A DNA stretch of 64,000 nucleotides from assembly GCF_036250065.1 (NCBI RefSeq), contig NZ_CP109199.1, forward strand, positions 6,386,001 through 6,450,000, written 5' to 3'. Of this stretch, positions 9,173-16,727 are shown in pieces (positions within the stretch are counted from its first letter, which is position 1; each line of letters begins with the position of its first letter). The position numbers were made by a program, and so were the translations under genes. The stretch comes from Micromonospora sp. NBC_01699. Lineage in GTDB: Bacteria; Actinomycetota; Actinomycetes; Mycobacteriales; Micromonosporaceae. The notes beneath the pieces were generated by a model that was not told the DNA's origin, did not search any database, and was given only the letters and a program-made list of their open reading frames with translations.

Positions 9173-9832
9173 TTATCGCGGCTCGGTGCCGGCCTCCGGC
9201 ACGCCGGTGTAGAAGCCGGTCGTACGGGCGGCGGCCTCGGTCGCCTCGGCCGGGTCGGTGCCGGCCTCGATGCTCGCGTCGCGCCAGCGCTCGCTGCTGC
9301 GGGTGAAGAACTCCCGGCCCTCGTCGGAGGCGGACCACGCCTGCACCGCGCCCCGGTCCACGGGTGCGTCGCCGCCTGCCGCGAGGTACAGGCCGAGACC
9401 CATCAGGGCGCCGTCCCAGCCGACGCCGGTGGCGCCCGGACCGTACTGGCGCCACAGGTCGTCGTCGACGTGGGCGACGTGTTCCAGCTCGAACCGGGTG
9501 CCGCCGGTCGGCTCACTGTCCAGCCGGACCTCGATCCAGCTCACCTGGCCGCCGAACTCCCAGGTGGCGGCGAAGCCCTTGGGCGGGTCGCAGCGTTCGA
9601 CGATGCCACCGGCGTTGCCTTCGAGCTGGTAGCGACCGCCGAGCCGCAGGTCACCGGTGACGGGCAGGAACCACCGGGCGATCCGCTCGGGCTTGGTGCA
9701 GGCGTCCCAGAGGTCTTCGAGGGTGGTGTCGTAGACCTGGCTGATGGTCTGTACGCGCGCCTCCCCCGCCTCCAGCACGCGCCTGCCGACCTGCCGTTGT
9801 ACGGCGTTGATCTGCTGGTTCACATCGATCAT
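9173..9832 (-). CDS. SRPBCC (AHSA1-type) domain protein
   Basis: 219 aa from ATG 9832. The START/Bet v1-like fold is recognisable from ARVQTISQVYDTTLEDLWDA, PERIARWFLPVTGDL and GGRYQLEGNAGGIVERC, the typical AHSA1 opening. It probably binds a small hydrophobic ligand or acts as a co-chaperone-like protein; the ligand is unknown. The start overlaps the stop of the ArsR gene by ATGA. ArsR plus AHSA1 pairs are widespread in actinobacteria and are normally one autoregulated unit. Confidence 0.88.
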   Translation of the reverse strand: MIDVNQQINAVQRQVGRRVLEAGEARVQTISQVYDTTLEDLWDACTKPERIARWFLPVTGDLRLGGRYQLEGNAGGIVERCDPPKGFAATWEFGGQVSWIEVRLDSEPTGGTRFELEHVAHVDDDLWRQYGPGATGVGWDGALMGLGLYLAAGGDAPVDRGAVQAWSASDEGREFFTRSSERWRDASIEAGTDPAEATEAAARTTGFYTGVPEAGTEPR

Positions 9833-10230
9833 GGGTCTTTCCTCTGCTCTGTCGGGTTGTCCGGGGACGGGTCCCCGCCGGTTGGCTGCGTCTCGGGTGG
9901 GTGCAGGCGGCGCTCCCGTTTGCCCCGGGCCACCTCGGTCGCGAGCGCGGCCAGGTGCGGGGTCCAGAACCGGCGGAAGCGGTCCAGCCACACGTCGACG
10001 TCCCGCAGGGGTTCGGAGTTCACCGCGTAGAGCCGGCGGGTGCCCTGTGGTCGTACGGTCGCGAAGCCGTGCTCGCGGAGCACCCGGAGGTGCTGCGAGA
10101 CGGCCGGCTGGCTGATCCCGAACTCGTCGGAGATCACCGTGGTGATCGCACCGGAGGTCAGCTCGCCCTCGGCGAGCAGTTCGAGGATCCGCCGCCGCAC
10201 CGGATCCCCGAGTACGTCGAACGCGTGCAC
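9829..10230 (-). CDS. ArsR family winged-helix regulator
   Basis: 133 aa. Residues 1-85 form an ArsR winged helix (LGDPVRRRILELLAEGELTSG, recognition helix around GISQPAVSQHLRVLREHG). No metal-binding cysteine pair is visible, so it is not a classic metal sensor. The tail (from about 100) is charged and disordered-looking. GTG start at 10230. It overlaps the SRPBCC gene and probably represses the pair. Confidence 0.9.
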   Translation of the reverse strand: MHAFDVLGDPVRRRILELLAEGELTSGAITTVISDEFGISQPAVSQHLRVLREHGFATVRPQGTRRLYAVNSEPLRDVDVWLDRFRRFWTPHLAALATEVARGKRERRLHPPETQPTGGDPSPDNPTEQRKDP

Positions 10231-10269
10231 GCGGCGAAGCTATCAGGCGTCGCTTATATAAGTCAAAGC

Positions 10270-11442
10270 TTAGTCATCTTCGTCGGACCTCTCGTCCCGC
10301 CGGATGAGGAGGATGTCGACGGCGATGGCTCCGGCGAGGGCGACGCTGGTGATCGCCGAGACGCCGATCGGGGGCAGCCTGAGCAGAACGGGCACCAGGC
10401 CACCGAGGATGCCCAGCCCGACCAGCCCCGGCCACGGCAGCCGTCGGAACACCGCCACGTGGAACATGAACCGGCCGACGAGGAAGAGTGCCGCGCCACC
10501 CACGATCAGCATCACCCATCGCTCGTCGGCCCCGGTCGTCGGCTCGGTGATCAGCACCTCGTTCCCGACGGCGGTGAGCAGCGCCCCCGCGAGCACCACC
10601 GCGTGGCAGAACGCGACCGACACCGCCATCCGGGGCCGGTTCTGGTCGAGGATGCCGCCGATCCGCAGACCCCCGGGGACCAGGTAACCGCGCCACAGCA
10701 GCACCACGGTGAGGAAGGAGAGCGCGAACGCGACGGTCGTCGCCGGACGGATCCCGGTGCTCGCGTAGGCCAGCCCGTTCACCAGGACGACCTCGCCCAG
10801 GGCGATGATGAAAACCTGCTGGTACCGCTCGGACAGGTGCTCGCCGACGTTGCGAAGATTCTCGTCCGGCACCTTCCCGAGCCACGGCGTCGGCCAGCCG
10901 AGCCAGGCGATTCCGTAGTCGATGCCGAGCGCGATCAACCACAGCACCACCCGCGCCGTACCCGGCACGAACGCGCCGACCAGCCAGGGCACGGCGGAGA
11001 CGGCGAACCAGATCGCGACCAGCAGCGAACGGCGTTGCAGCGGGTGCCCACGCAGCAACGACAGCAGCAGGGCACCCCGGCCGAGATGCACGAAGACGTA
11101 CGCGCCGGCGAAGATCAGCCCGTGCGGCCCGAACGCGGTCGGCACCGCGGCCGACATCACGAGGCCCACGAACATGACGCTGAGTACGAGTCCCCGGATC
11201 ACCGGCTCGTTGGGGTTGTACCAGTCCGTCGACCAGGCGGTGGCGATCCAGATCCAGTAGATGCCGGCGAACAGGATCAGCGTCTGGAGCAGATTGATCC
11301 AGGAGAGGTTGTCGAACAGTCGCCGCGTCAGCAGGTTGAGCGCGAAAATGAAGGCCAGGTCGAAGAAGAGTTCGAGCGCGGACGCCTGGTGCGGATGCTC
11401 TCGCTTGCGGAACAGCCTCGCCGCCTGGTGACCCGCCACCAA
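10270..11442 (-). CDS. Low temperature requirement protein A (LtrA) family membrane protein
   Basis: 390 aa with about ten to twelve hydrophobic segments and the LtrA opening signature HQASALELFFDLAFIFALN. Other family marks are EHLSERYQQVFIIALGE. The family was named from Listeria growth in the cold, but its molecular job is not known. The start is TTG 11442 or GTG 11439; the first has the better spacing from GAGG. A second, divergent LtrA protein is encoded at 19663-20865, so the window holds two paralogues. Confidence 0.88.
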   Translation of the reverse strand: MVAGHQAARLFRKREHPHQASALELFFDLAFIFALNLLTRRLFDNLSWINLLQTLILFAGIYWIWIATAWSTDWYNPNEPVIRGLVLSVMFVGLVMSAAVPTAFGPHGLIFAGAYVFVHLGRGALLLSLLRGHPLQRRSLLVAIWFAVSAVPWLVGAFVPGTARVVLWLIALGIDYGIAWLGWPTPWLGKVPDENLRNVGEHLSERYQQVFIIALGEVVLVNGLAYASTGIRPATTVAFALSFLTVVLLWRGYLVPGGLRIGGILDQNRPRMAVSVAFCHAVVLAGALLTAVGNEVLITEPTTGADERWVMLIVGGAALFLVGRFMFHVAVFRRLPWPGLVGLGILGGLVPVLLRLPPIGVSAITSVALAGAIAVDILLIRRDERSDEDD

Positions 11443-11554
11443 CCCGTCCGCCTCACCTCATCCACCGCCGATATTCGTACCACGCGGTGATGGACGGGTG
11501 GGGCGTTTCGGCCGGGCGCCAGGATGGCGGACGACCCTGGCGACGTGGCGCGGA

Positions 11555-11947
11555 TCAGCGGCCGAACACGAGGTAGAACGCCAGGGCGAAATTGCTGGTC
11601 AGGACGATCGAGCCGACGACGATAAGCCATCGCTGCCAGGCCGCCCACCGACTCGTCTCCCCGGCGCGAATTTCATTCGCCTTCTCCATCAGGGCGGCGG
11701 CGACCGTGACCACGACCTTATCCCGTTCTTCGGCATCGCGCCGATCAGAGGTCACGTTGGCGCTGAACATCGTGACGTTCGCGCGCAACTCGTCGGTGAG
11801 GCTGCGCAACGCACCCGTCATCGAGTCGATCGAACCGTTTATCTTCCGGAAATGGTCATCATGACCCTGTAGACGCTGCTCGACCCGTCCCGCGATCATC
11901 CCACGGTTGTACGCCTCATCTTCACCCGACGAACCCGTCACCGTCAT
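11555..11947 (-). CDS. Small coiled-coil protein with a C-terminal membrane anchor
   Basis: 130 aa, not recognised. A polar N-terminus is followed by a likely coiled coil (about residues 20-75: RVEQRLQGHDDHFRKINGS to DELRANVTMFSANV), an amphipathic region and one C-terminal membrane helix (WLIVVGSIVLTSNFALAFYL). This build is seen in small phage-derived tail or holin-like proteins and in many orphan actinobacterial proteins. The codon use has more A/T than its neighbours, which hints at foreign origin. It stands alone, with no clear operon partner. Confidence 0.55.
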   Translation of the reverse strand: MTVTGSSGEDEAYNRGMIAGRVEQRLQGHDDHFRKINGSIDSMTGALRSLTDELRANVTMFSANVTSDRRDAEERDKVVVTVAAALMEKANEIRAGETSRWAAWQRWLIVVGSIVLTSNFALAFYLVFGR

Positions 11948-12251
11948 GTCTTCATCTGCGCTCGTCGGTACTGACCGTCCACGAACATCCTGCGCACGAT
12001 CATCAGGGAACTCTCACTTCCGTTCATGCGGTCGAGCCGTTGACCATCTCACCTTCGACCGACGTCAATCAGGGCCTCATCTTCCCAGGTCAGAGGGCAT
12101 TTAACTAGCGGGTAGCCGACTGTTCGCCGGCCGCATCACCGCCCCGCAGGAACGTCGCGGGCAACCGCGATCGGCGCGTGCGTGGGCCGAGTCGGGTATC
12201 CGTCCAATGCTGACGATCGATCGGACCGGGGCGGCTTCGTAACATGGCGGA
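11948..12251. other. Intergenic region, no gene seen
   Basis: About 300 bp without a convincing coding frame. It is the upstream region of both the small membrane protein (minus strand) and the secreted repeat protein (plus strand), so promoters for both must lie here, but no confident -35/-10 pair was found. Confidence 0.4.
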
Positions 12252-12698
12252 GTGCGTACCCTGTTGCGATCTTTGCTCGTAGCCACGCTGCTGACGATGG
12301 CCGCCATCGGCGTCGCCCCCGGCGCGGCGAGCGCCGATCCGGTCAACATCTGTGGCAACCAGGCGGTGCCGGCCGGCTGGGTCGTCATTTCCGTGCGGAC
12401 GAGTGCCGGTTGCGGCGGCGGCACCCTGAACCAGCGCACCATCAAGACGCCCGGCGCGATCGAGAACGTCTGCCTGAGTTCCGCCATTCCCTCCGGCTAC
12501 GTCGTGGTGGCCCAGCAAACCAACAGCGTCTGTGGCGGCTCGCCCCTCAACCAACGAACCATCAAGATCCCCGGCGCGGTCGAATACGTCTGCCAGAGTT
12601 CGCCGATCCCGCCCGGCTATGTCGTCGTCTCCAGCCACACCAGCACAGTGTGCGGCGGCAGCCCACTCAACCAACGCCGGATCACCCGGGTCGGCTGA
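12252..12698 (+). CDS. Secreted protein made of three Cys-containing repeats
   Basis: 148 aa from GTG 12252. A signal peptide (residues 1-28, cleavage after GAASA) is followed by three head-to-tail repeats of about 40 aa. Each has the pattern C-x(4-5)-P-x-G-[YW]-V-V then C-G-G-x-x-L-N-Q-R and a linker PGA[IV]E. Two cysteines per repeat suggest one disulphide each in an extracellular protein. The third repeat stops right after LNQRR. Small actinobacterial secreted proteins with this LNQR/GYVV repeat exist but have no known function to me. It stands alone between unrelated genes. Confidence 0.75.
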   Translation: MRTLLRSLLVATLLTMAAIGVAPGAASADPVNICGNQAVPAGWVVISVRTSAGCGGGTLNQRTIKTPGAIENVCLSSAIPSGYVVVAQQTNSVCGGSPLNQRTIKIPGAVEYVCQSSPIPPGYVVVSSHTSTVCGGSPLNQRRITRVG

Positions 12699-12740
12699 GC
12701 CCCCCATCGATCGAGACTCACCTCGCCCCGCCGATCTCGT

Positions 12741-12817
12741 CGACGATCTTGCACTTGTGGCGCCCGGATTGGGGCCCTCATCCGGATTTGTTCACCACCA
12801 CAAGTGCAAGATCGTCG
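12741..12817. repeat. Long palindromic repeat, family A, copy 1
   Basis: 77 bp. Left arm CGACGATCTTGCACTTGTGG (12741-12760) and a perfectly complementary right arm (12798-12817) enclose a 37-base asymmetric core. The same arms and a core matching at 30 of 37 positions occur in inverse orientation at 61855-61933. Such elements would form a strong stem-loop; no transposase is nearby. It supplies the 3' end of the DUF397 relic. Confidence 0.85.
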
Positions 12818-12963
12818 CGCCGCCTGGTGTGCGGTGCGGTCAGGTTGTCCGCCACCTCGACACAGTCACCGCCACTGGAGTTACTACGGGTGGACTTGCG
12901 CCAGTGGGCACCGGTCAGATCCATGGGTTCTATTTCCGGCTCGGGATCGAGCGACTGACACAT
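12778..12963 (-). pseudogene. DUF397 protein, 3' end replaced by palindromic repeat
   Basis: 61 codons. The start gives a standard DUF397 beginning (GAHWRKSTRSNSSGGDCVEVA, one residue over limit omitted here: WRKSTRSNSSGGDCVEVADN). A complete DUF397 continues with a second block ending in a conserved Trp/Phe region; here, after about 40 residues, the frame runs into the family A palindrome and ends DLALVVVNKSG. DUF397 genes usually sit beside a helix-turn-helix DUF5753 gene; none is present. I judge it a truncated relic, though it could still be translated. Confidence 0.65.
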
Positions 12964-13346
12964 CGACAGCCGTCATCCACTCTCACACTTGAACGCGGAG
13001 ACAATCAGGGGTCGGAACGGCTCGGACCAGACAAACGGCCGGCGCCCGCCCTGCCCGGTTGAGGGACGGGGCAGGCGCCGACCGTAGGTCGAGAGTGGGT
13101 TACGGGCGGTGTGGGCCACTTCCGCGATCGGGCGGCGGCGGAGTTGGACGGGCTCATGCGGGAGCAGATCGATGCTCGTTTTCTCGGTTGGATCGCCGAG
13201 CCGTCGTTCCGGCGGCGGGGGCTTCGCTCGATCTGACGGTCGACGCGCGCCGAGCTGTCGGCGGGGCGGCGCCGACAGCAGGTCCGCGCGCGTGGATCAT
13301 GCGGACGGAGTGAACTCGGGGCGGCGGGACCGCGTAGCCTGCGGCT
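12964..13346. other. Intergenic region, no clear gene
   Basis: About 380 bp upstream of the HxlR gene. A 41-codon plus-strand frame near 13111-13236 has coding-like composition but no recognisable family and no good start. It may be debris of the rearrangement that affected this stretch. Nothing else is supported. Confidence 0.35.
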
Positions 13347-13685
13347 GTGACCAGTAGCCGTAGTTATGGAGATCCGTCCGGCATTGCCCGTGGCCTGGAC
13401 GTGGTCGGCGAGCGGTGGGGACTGCTGGTGGTGCGCGACCTGCTGCCCGGCCCGAAGCAGTTCCCCGACCTGCTCGCCGGCCTGCCCGGCATCAGCCCCA
13501 ACGTGCTCAGCAAACGCCTCCGCGAACTGGTCGAGTTCGAGGTGGTCGAATACCGCGACCTCCCCGCCCCCGACTCCGTACGCCTGTACGAACTAACCCC
13601 CTGGGGCCACCAGCTAGCCCCCGTCCTCCGCGAACTCGACCGCTGGGGCCAACGAGCCCCCCTCCCCCCGCCAATCCCTCGTTGA
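13347..13685 (+). CDS. HxlR-type winged-helix regulator, probably C-terminally truncated
   Basis: 112 aa from GTG 13347. It contains a complete HxlR DNA-binding domain (GLDVVGERWGLLVVRDLL, then GISPNVLSKRLRELVEFEVV). In the actinobacterial subfamily that begins in this way the protein usually continues with a further ~100-residue SCP2-like domain. Here it ends after a short proline run, and the TGA stop lies inside palindrome B. DNA binding may be kept; the ligand part is lost. The neighbouring sequence gives no clue to its target. Confidence 0.7.
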   Translation: MTSSRSYGDPSGIARGLDVVGERWGLLVVRDLLPGPKQFPDLLAGLPGISPNVLSKRLRELVEFEVVEYRDLPAPDSVRLYELTPWGHQLAPVLRELDRWGQRAPLPPPIPR

Positions 13686-13741
13686 TCATGAAGTTAGCGC
13701 GGTTTTCGGGCGAAAATCGGTCGCTAACTTCATGATCAACG
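13680..13741. repeat. Long palindromic repeat, family B
   Basis: 62 bp with perfect 20-base arms: CGTTGATCATGAAGTTAGCG at 13680-13699 and its complement at 13722-13741. The 22-base core holds a smaller TTTTCG/CGAAAA inverted repeat, so almost the whole element can fold. It provides the stop codon of the HxlR gene. It is unrelated in sequence to family A. A transcription terminator role is possible but there is no T-run. Confidence 0.85.
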
Positions 13742-13744
13742 CCA

Positions 13745-13774
13745 GGTGGGGTGGGGTGGGGGTGGGGGTGGGGG
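13745..13774 (+). other. G-rich tract (potential G-quadruplex)
   Basis: Six runs of three or more G separated by single T on the plus strand, lying between palindrome B and the TAA stop of the ABC ATPase gene (minus strand). Such runs can form a G-quadruplex in DNA. No function is shown. Confidence 0.6.
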
Positions 13775-14707
13775 TTAGTCGATGAGGGTGCGGCCGGTTA
13801 GGTGGAGGAAGACGTCTTCCAGGCTGCTGCGGCGGGCCAGGGAGCTGGATGGGAGTAGGGCGCGGTTGTGCACCTCGCTGAGGGCAGCGTCGCCGTTGTC
13901 GACGTAGAGCAGGATGCGGTCGGGTAGGACCTCGATGCGCTCGGCGATGCCGGACAGCTTGCCGGCGAACTCCTCCTGCGACCGGGTCGGGAAGCGCAGC
14001 TCCACCACCTCGCGGGTGGAGTAGCGCTCGATCAGCTCGCGGGGCGAGCCCTCGGCGACGATCTTGCCGCCGTCCATCACCACCAGGCGGTCGCAGAGCT
14101 GCTCGGCCTCGTCCATGTAATGGGTGGTGAGCACCAGCGTGACGCCCTGCTGCTTGAGCCGGAACAGCCGCTCCCAGACCAGGTGCCGGGCCTGCGGGTC
14201 GAGCCCGGTGGTCGGCTCGTCCAACAGCACTATCTCGGGCTCGTTGACCAGGGCACGGGCGATGGTGAGCCGGCGCTTCATACCGCCGGAGAGCGGCTCG
14301 ACCTTGCTGTTGGCCCGCTCGGTGAGCTGGACGAAGTCGAGCAGCTCGACGGAACGCTCGCGGGCGACCCGGCGCGGGATGCCGAAGTAGCGGGCGTAGG
14401 TGGTGAGGTTCTCCCGCACGGTCAGCTCGGGATCGAGGTTGTCCGTCTGCGGGCAGACGCCGAGCCGGGCCCGGATCGCCGGGCCGTCGCGCAACGGGTC
14501 CATGCCGAGGATGCGCAACTCGCCGCCGCTGGGCGGGGAGACACAGCCGACCATGCGCATGGTCGAACTCTTGCCGGCGCCGTTGGGGCCGAGGAAGCCG
14601 AACGCCTCACCGCGCCGCACCTCCACGTCGATCCCATCGACGGCGGTAAAATCGCCGAACCGCTTGACCAGTCCGCGAGCTTGGATGAGAGGTTGTTCCG
14701 TGGCCAC
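13775..14707 (-). CDS. ABC transporter ATP-binding protein (DrrA/CcmA type)
   Basis: 310 aa from GTG 14707; longer in-frame starts have no support. Walker A GPNGAGKSS, signature LSGGMKRRL, Walker B IVLLDEPTTGLDP and the H-loop TTHYMDEAEQLCDRL are all intact, followed by the C-terminal domain typical of DrrA-like exporters (about residues 220-310). It needs an ABC-2 membrane partner. None adjoins it; the best candidates are the two permeases at 7486-9088 on the same strand. An orphan role cannot be excluded. Confidence 0.92.
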   Translation of the reverse strand: MATEQPLIQARGLVKRFGDFTAVDGIDVEVRRGEAFGFLGPNGAGKSSTMRMVGCVSPPSGGELRILGMDPLRDGPAIRARLGVCPQTDNLDPELTVRENLTTYARYFGIPRRVARERSVELLDFVQLTERANSKVEPLSGGMKRRLTIARALVNEPEIVLLDEPTTGLDPQARHLVWERLFRLKQQGVTLVLTTHYMDEAEQLCDRLVVMDGGKIVAEGSPRELIERYSTREVVELRFPTRSQEEFAGKLSGIAERIEVLPDRILLYVDNGDAALSEVHNRALLPSSSLARRSSLEDVFLHLTGRTLID

Positions 14708-14890
14708 GGCGACGACCCTAGCCCGGCGGTACGACAGCTCCCACCGAGTTTCCAGCAGGTTACGAATGTCATTTTCATGAACGCGACTTTGTCGCTTGCG
14801 GAGAGAAAGTTTCCCGTCAGATGACCCTTTCTTTTTGACCTTGATCGCGGGTACGGTCCGCAACAGGAGATCGACCCGCTCGGAATCCCG

Positions 14891-14959
14891 GACCCTGTTG
14901 GCGCAGGGTCTCCCCCGGCCCTGTTGGCGCAGGGTCCCAGGCTCTGGTGGCACAGAGCC
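14891..14959. other. Three tandem stem-loops
   Basis: Three 20-base hairpins in a row: GACCCTGTTGGCGCAGGGTC (14891-14910), a near copy at 14917-14936 with the same TTGGCG loop, and a third at 14940-14959 (stem GGCTCTG/CAGAGCC, loop GTGGCA). They stand in the divergent region between the ABC ATPase and the Tat isomerase genes, 80-150 bp before the latter. A leader regulatory element is possible. Confidence 0.65.
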
Positions 14960-15039
14960 CCGGGTCGGCTCCGCACTTCGGCGAATCGGCGCACGCCAGC
15001 ACCACACCTGCCCACCGAGAGCTGAAAGGGAAGCCAACC

Positions 15040-16089
15040 ATGGCCTCACCAGACACCACCATCCCCGCCTGGAGCCGCCGAGGGTTCCTCGGCCTGTCCG
15101 CCTGCGCCGCCGCCAGCGCGATCACCGTCGCCGGCCCGTTCAGCGGGATGGCCCAGGCCGCCGACGGCGGCGAGGTACGCGACAGCCAGGGCCACCGGCT
15201 GCCGGTCGGCAAGATCGGCATCCAGCTCTACTCGGTCCGCAGCGACCCGGCGCCGTTCGCCGACAAGCTGCCGAAGCTGGCCCAGCTCGGCTTCAAGGAG
15301 ATCGAGTTCGCCGGCTACGGCACCAACCCGACCGACGCCGACATCCTGGCCATCCGCAAGCTGCTGAACGACAACGGCCTCAAGGCCGTCGGCTCGCACG
15401 TCGGCTTCGGCTCGTTCCAGACCGACCTGACCCGGCAGCTCGACATCGCCGAGATGCTCGGCATGAAGTTCGTCGGCACCGCGAACGCGCCGACCGGCAG
15501 CCGGTACAAGAACGACTGGCGGGCCGCGGCCGACGCTTACAACGCCGTCGGTGGGGCCGCGAAGGCCCGTGGGCTGAAGTTCTACCAGCACAACCACGAC
15601 GGGGAGTACAACTTCCTGCTCGACACCGGGCCGCTGGACGCCAACGGCAAGCCGACCCGCTCCACCGGACAGCGCGGCCTGGAGTACTTCTTCGGCCTCA
15701 CCGACCCGGAGCTGGTCTACTTCGAGATGGACATCTACTGGGCGTACCAGGCCCAGGTACGGTTCAAGACCTACGTGGACGAGTTCGGCGCCACCCGGCG
15801 GGACAACTTCGACCCGATCAAGACGATCGCCCAGAAGCAGGACCGGTTCCCGCTGTTCCACGTCAAGGACGGCCTGCTCAACGCCGAGGGCACCAGCCTC
15901 TCGATGACCGAGTTCGGCGTACCGGGCGGGTACGTGCCGTTCGAGGACTTCTTCAAGAGCCTGAAGTCGCTCGACGCGCACCACTACATCTGGGAGCAGG
16001 ACAACGCCGGCTCGACCCCGGTCGAGCAGGGCGGCGTCTGGGGCGCCACCGAGCGCAGCGTGAACGCCATCAAGGCGACCCGCTTCTGA
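15040..16089 (+). CDS. Tat-exported sugar phosphate isomerase/epimerase (xylose isomerase-like TIM barrel)
   Basis: 349 aa. A twin-arginine signal (WSRRGFLGLSACAAAS, about residues 9-25, cleavage near AQAA at 42) leads to an AP endonuclease 2-type TIM barrel with KIGIQLYSVRSD, LKFYQHNHDGEYNF, VYFEMDIYWAYQAQ and FPLFHVKDG, carrying the His/Glu/Asp metal ligands of the family. Family members isomerise or epimerise sugars and cyclitols; a secreted form is common in actinobacteria, but its substrate is not known. ATG 15040 has GAAAGGGA upstream. It could act with the sugar-uptake operon at 45-6230. Confidence 0.9.
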   Translation: MASPDTTIPAWSRRGFLGLSACAAASAITVAGPFSGMAQAADGGEVRDSQGHRLPVGKIGIQLYSVRSDPAPFADKLPKLAQLGFKEIEFAGYGTNPTDADILAIRKLLNDNGLKAVGSHVGFGSFQTDLTRQLDIAEMLGMKFVGTANAPTGSRYKNDWRAAADAYNAVGGAAKARGLKFYQHNHDGEYNFLLDTGPLDANGKPTRSTGQRGLEYFFGLTDPELVYFEMDIYWAYQAQVRFKTYVDEFGATRRDNFDPIKTIAQKQDRFPLFHVKDGLLNAEGTSLSMTEFGVPGGYVPFEDFFKSLKSLDAHHYIWEQDNAGSTPVEQGGVWGATERSVNAIKATRF

Positions 16090-16126
16090 GTTCGATGGCG
16101 ATCCGCGCACGGGTCGCCGGGTCCGT

Positions 16127-16170
16127 CGGCCGGGGAGTCCGCTCCCCGGTCGGCGGGCCGCTTCGTTTTT
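16127..16170 (+). terminator. Stem-loop terminator after the isomerase gene
   Basis: An 11-bp stem (arms 16127-16137 and 16142-16152, one G-T pair, loop TCCG) is followed 13 bases later by five T. It lies between convergent genes and may serve both. Confidence 0.6.
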
Positions 16171-16186
16171 CGCGGGCGGTGAGCGC

Positions 16187-16726
16187 TCAGTCGGGCAGGG
16201 CGCCCGGATCGCCGGTGTCGCGGGCTCCGGCCACCATCGCGGCGGTCTGCTCCAGCACCGACGGCTCGTCGGTCGACGTACCGACGTCGTAGCGGACCGT
16301 CCAGCGCAGACCGTCGACACCGCTGACCCGCCGGGCGGCCACGCGTACCCCACCGCCGGCCGCCAGTCTGTGGTGCGCAGTGTACGACACCGAGGAGGTC
16401 ACCCGCGCGCGTACCTGGTGCGGCACGTCTCCCGGCTCCAACAGCAGGTACGTCTCCACCGGCAGGTCGGCCACCACCAGGTAACCGTCCCGCTCGGCGA
16501 TCGTCTCGGCCGGTGTGACCGCGAGTTCGCGCCCGGACCAGACCGCCTTGTTGACGTCGTGCCAGCCCAGCCGGTGCGCCCGACCCGGCAGCCAGAGCCC
16601 CCGGTTGGTCACCACCACGACGCCGTCGCCGTTGGACGTGGCCGCCCAGGAGAGCATCCGCTCGTCCCGCTCCAGCGGCGGACGCTTGTCCGCCGCCAGC
16701 TTCGGCTTCCGGTTGAACAGACCCAC
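16187..16726 (-). CDS. Conserved hypothetical protein downstream of dnaG
   Basis: 179 aa, no named domain recognised. It begins GLFNRKPKLAADKRPPLERD and contains VVVTNRGLWLPGRAHRLGWHD, a PH-like or beta-rich pattern, without signal peptide or membrane helix. GTG 16726 is preceded by GGGAGG and lies two bases after the dnaG stop, so the pair is translationally coupled. A small protein of this type next to dnaG is common in actinobacteria, as I recall, but its job is unknown; a link to replication is only suggested by position. Confidence 0.75.
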   Translation of the reverse strand: MGLFNRKPKLAADKRPPLERDERMLSWAATSNGDGVVVVTNRGLWLPGRAHRLGWHDVNKAVWSGRELAVTPAETIAERDGYLVVADLPVETYLLLEPGDVPHQVRARVTSSVSYTAHHRLAAGGGVRVAARRVSGVDGLRWTVRYDVGTSTDEPSVLEQTAAMVAGARDTGDPGALPD

Positions 16727-16727
16727 C

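Noticed and set aside
11555-11947. Phage holin or tail-protein assignment for the small coiled-coil membrane protein
   Set aside because: Only general architecture supports it and no other phage gene is adjacent.
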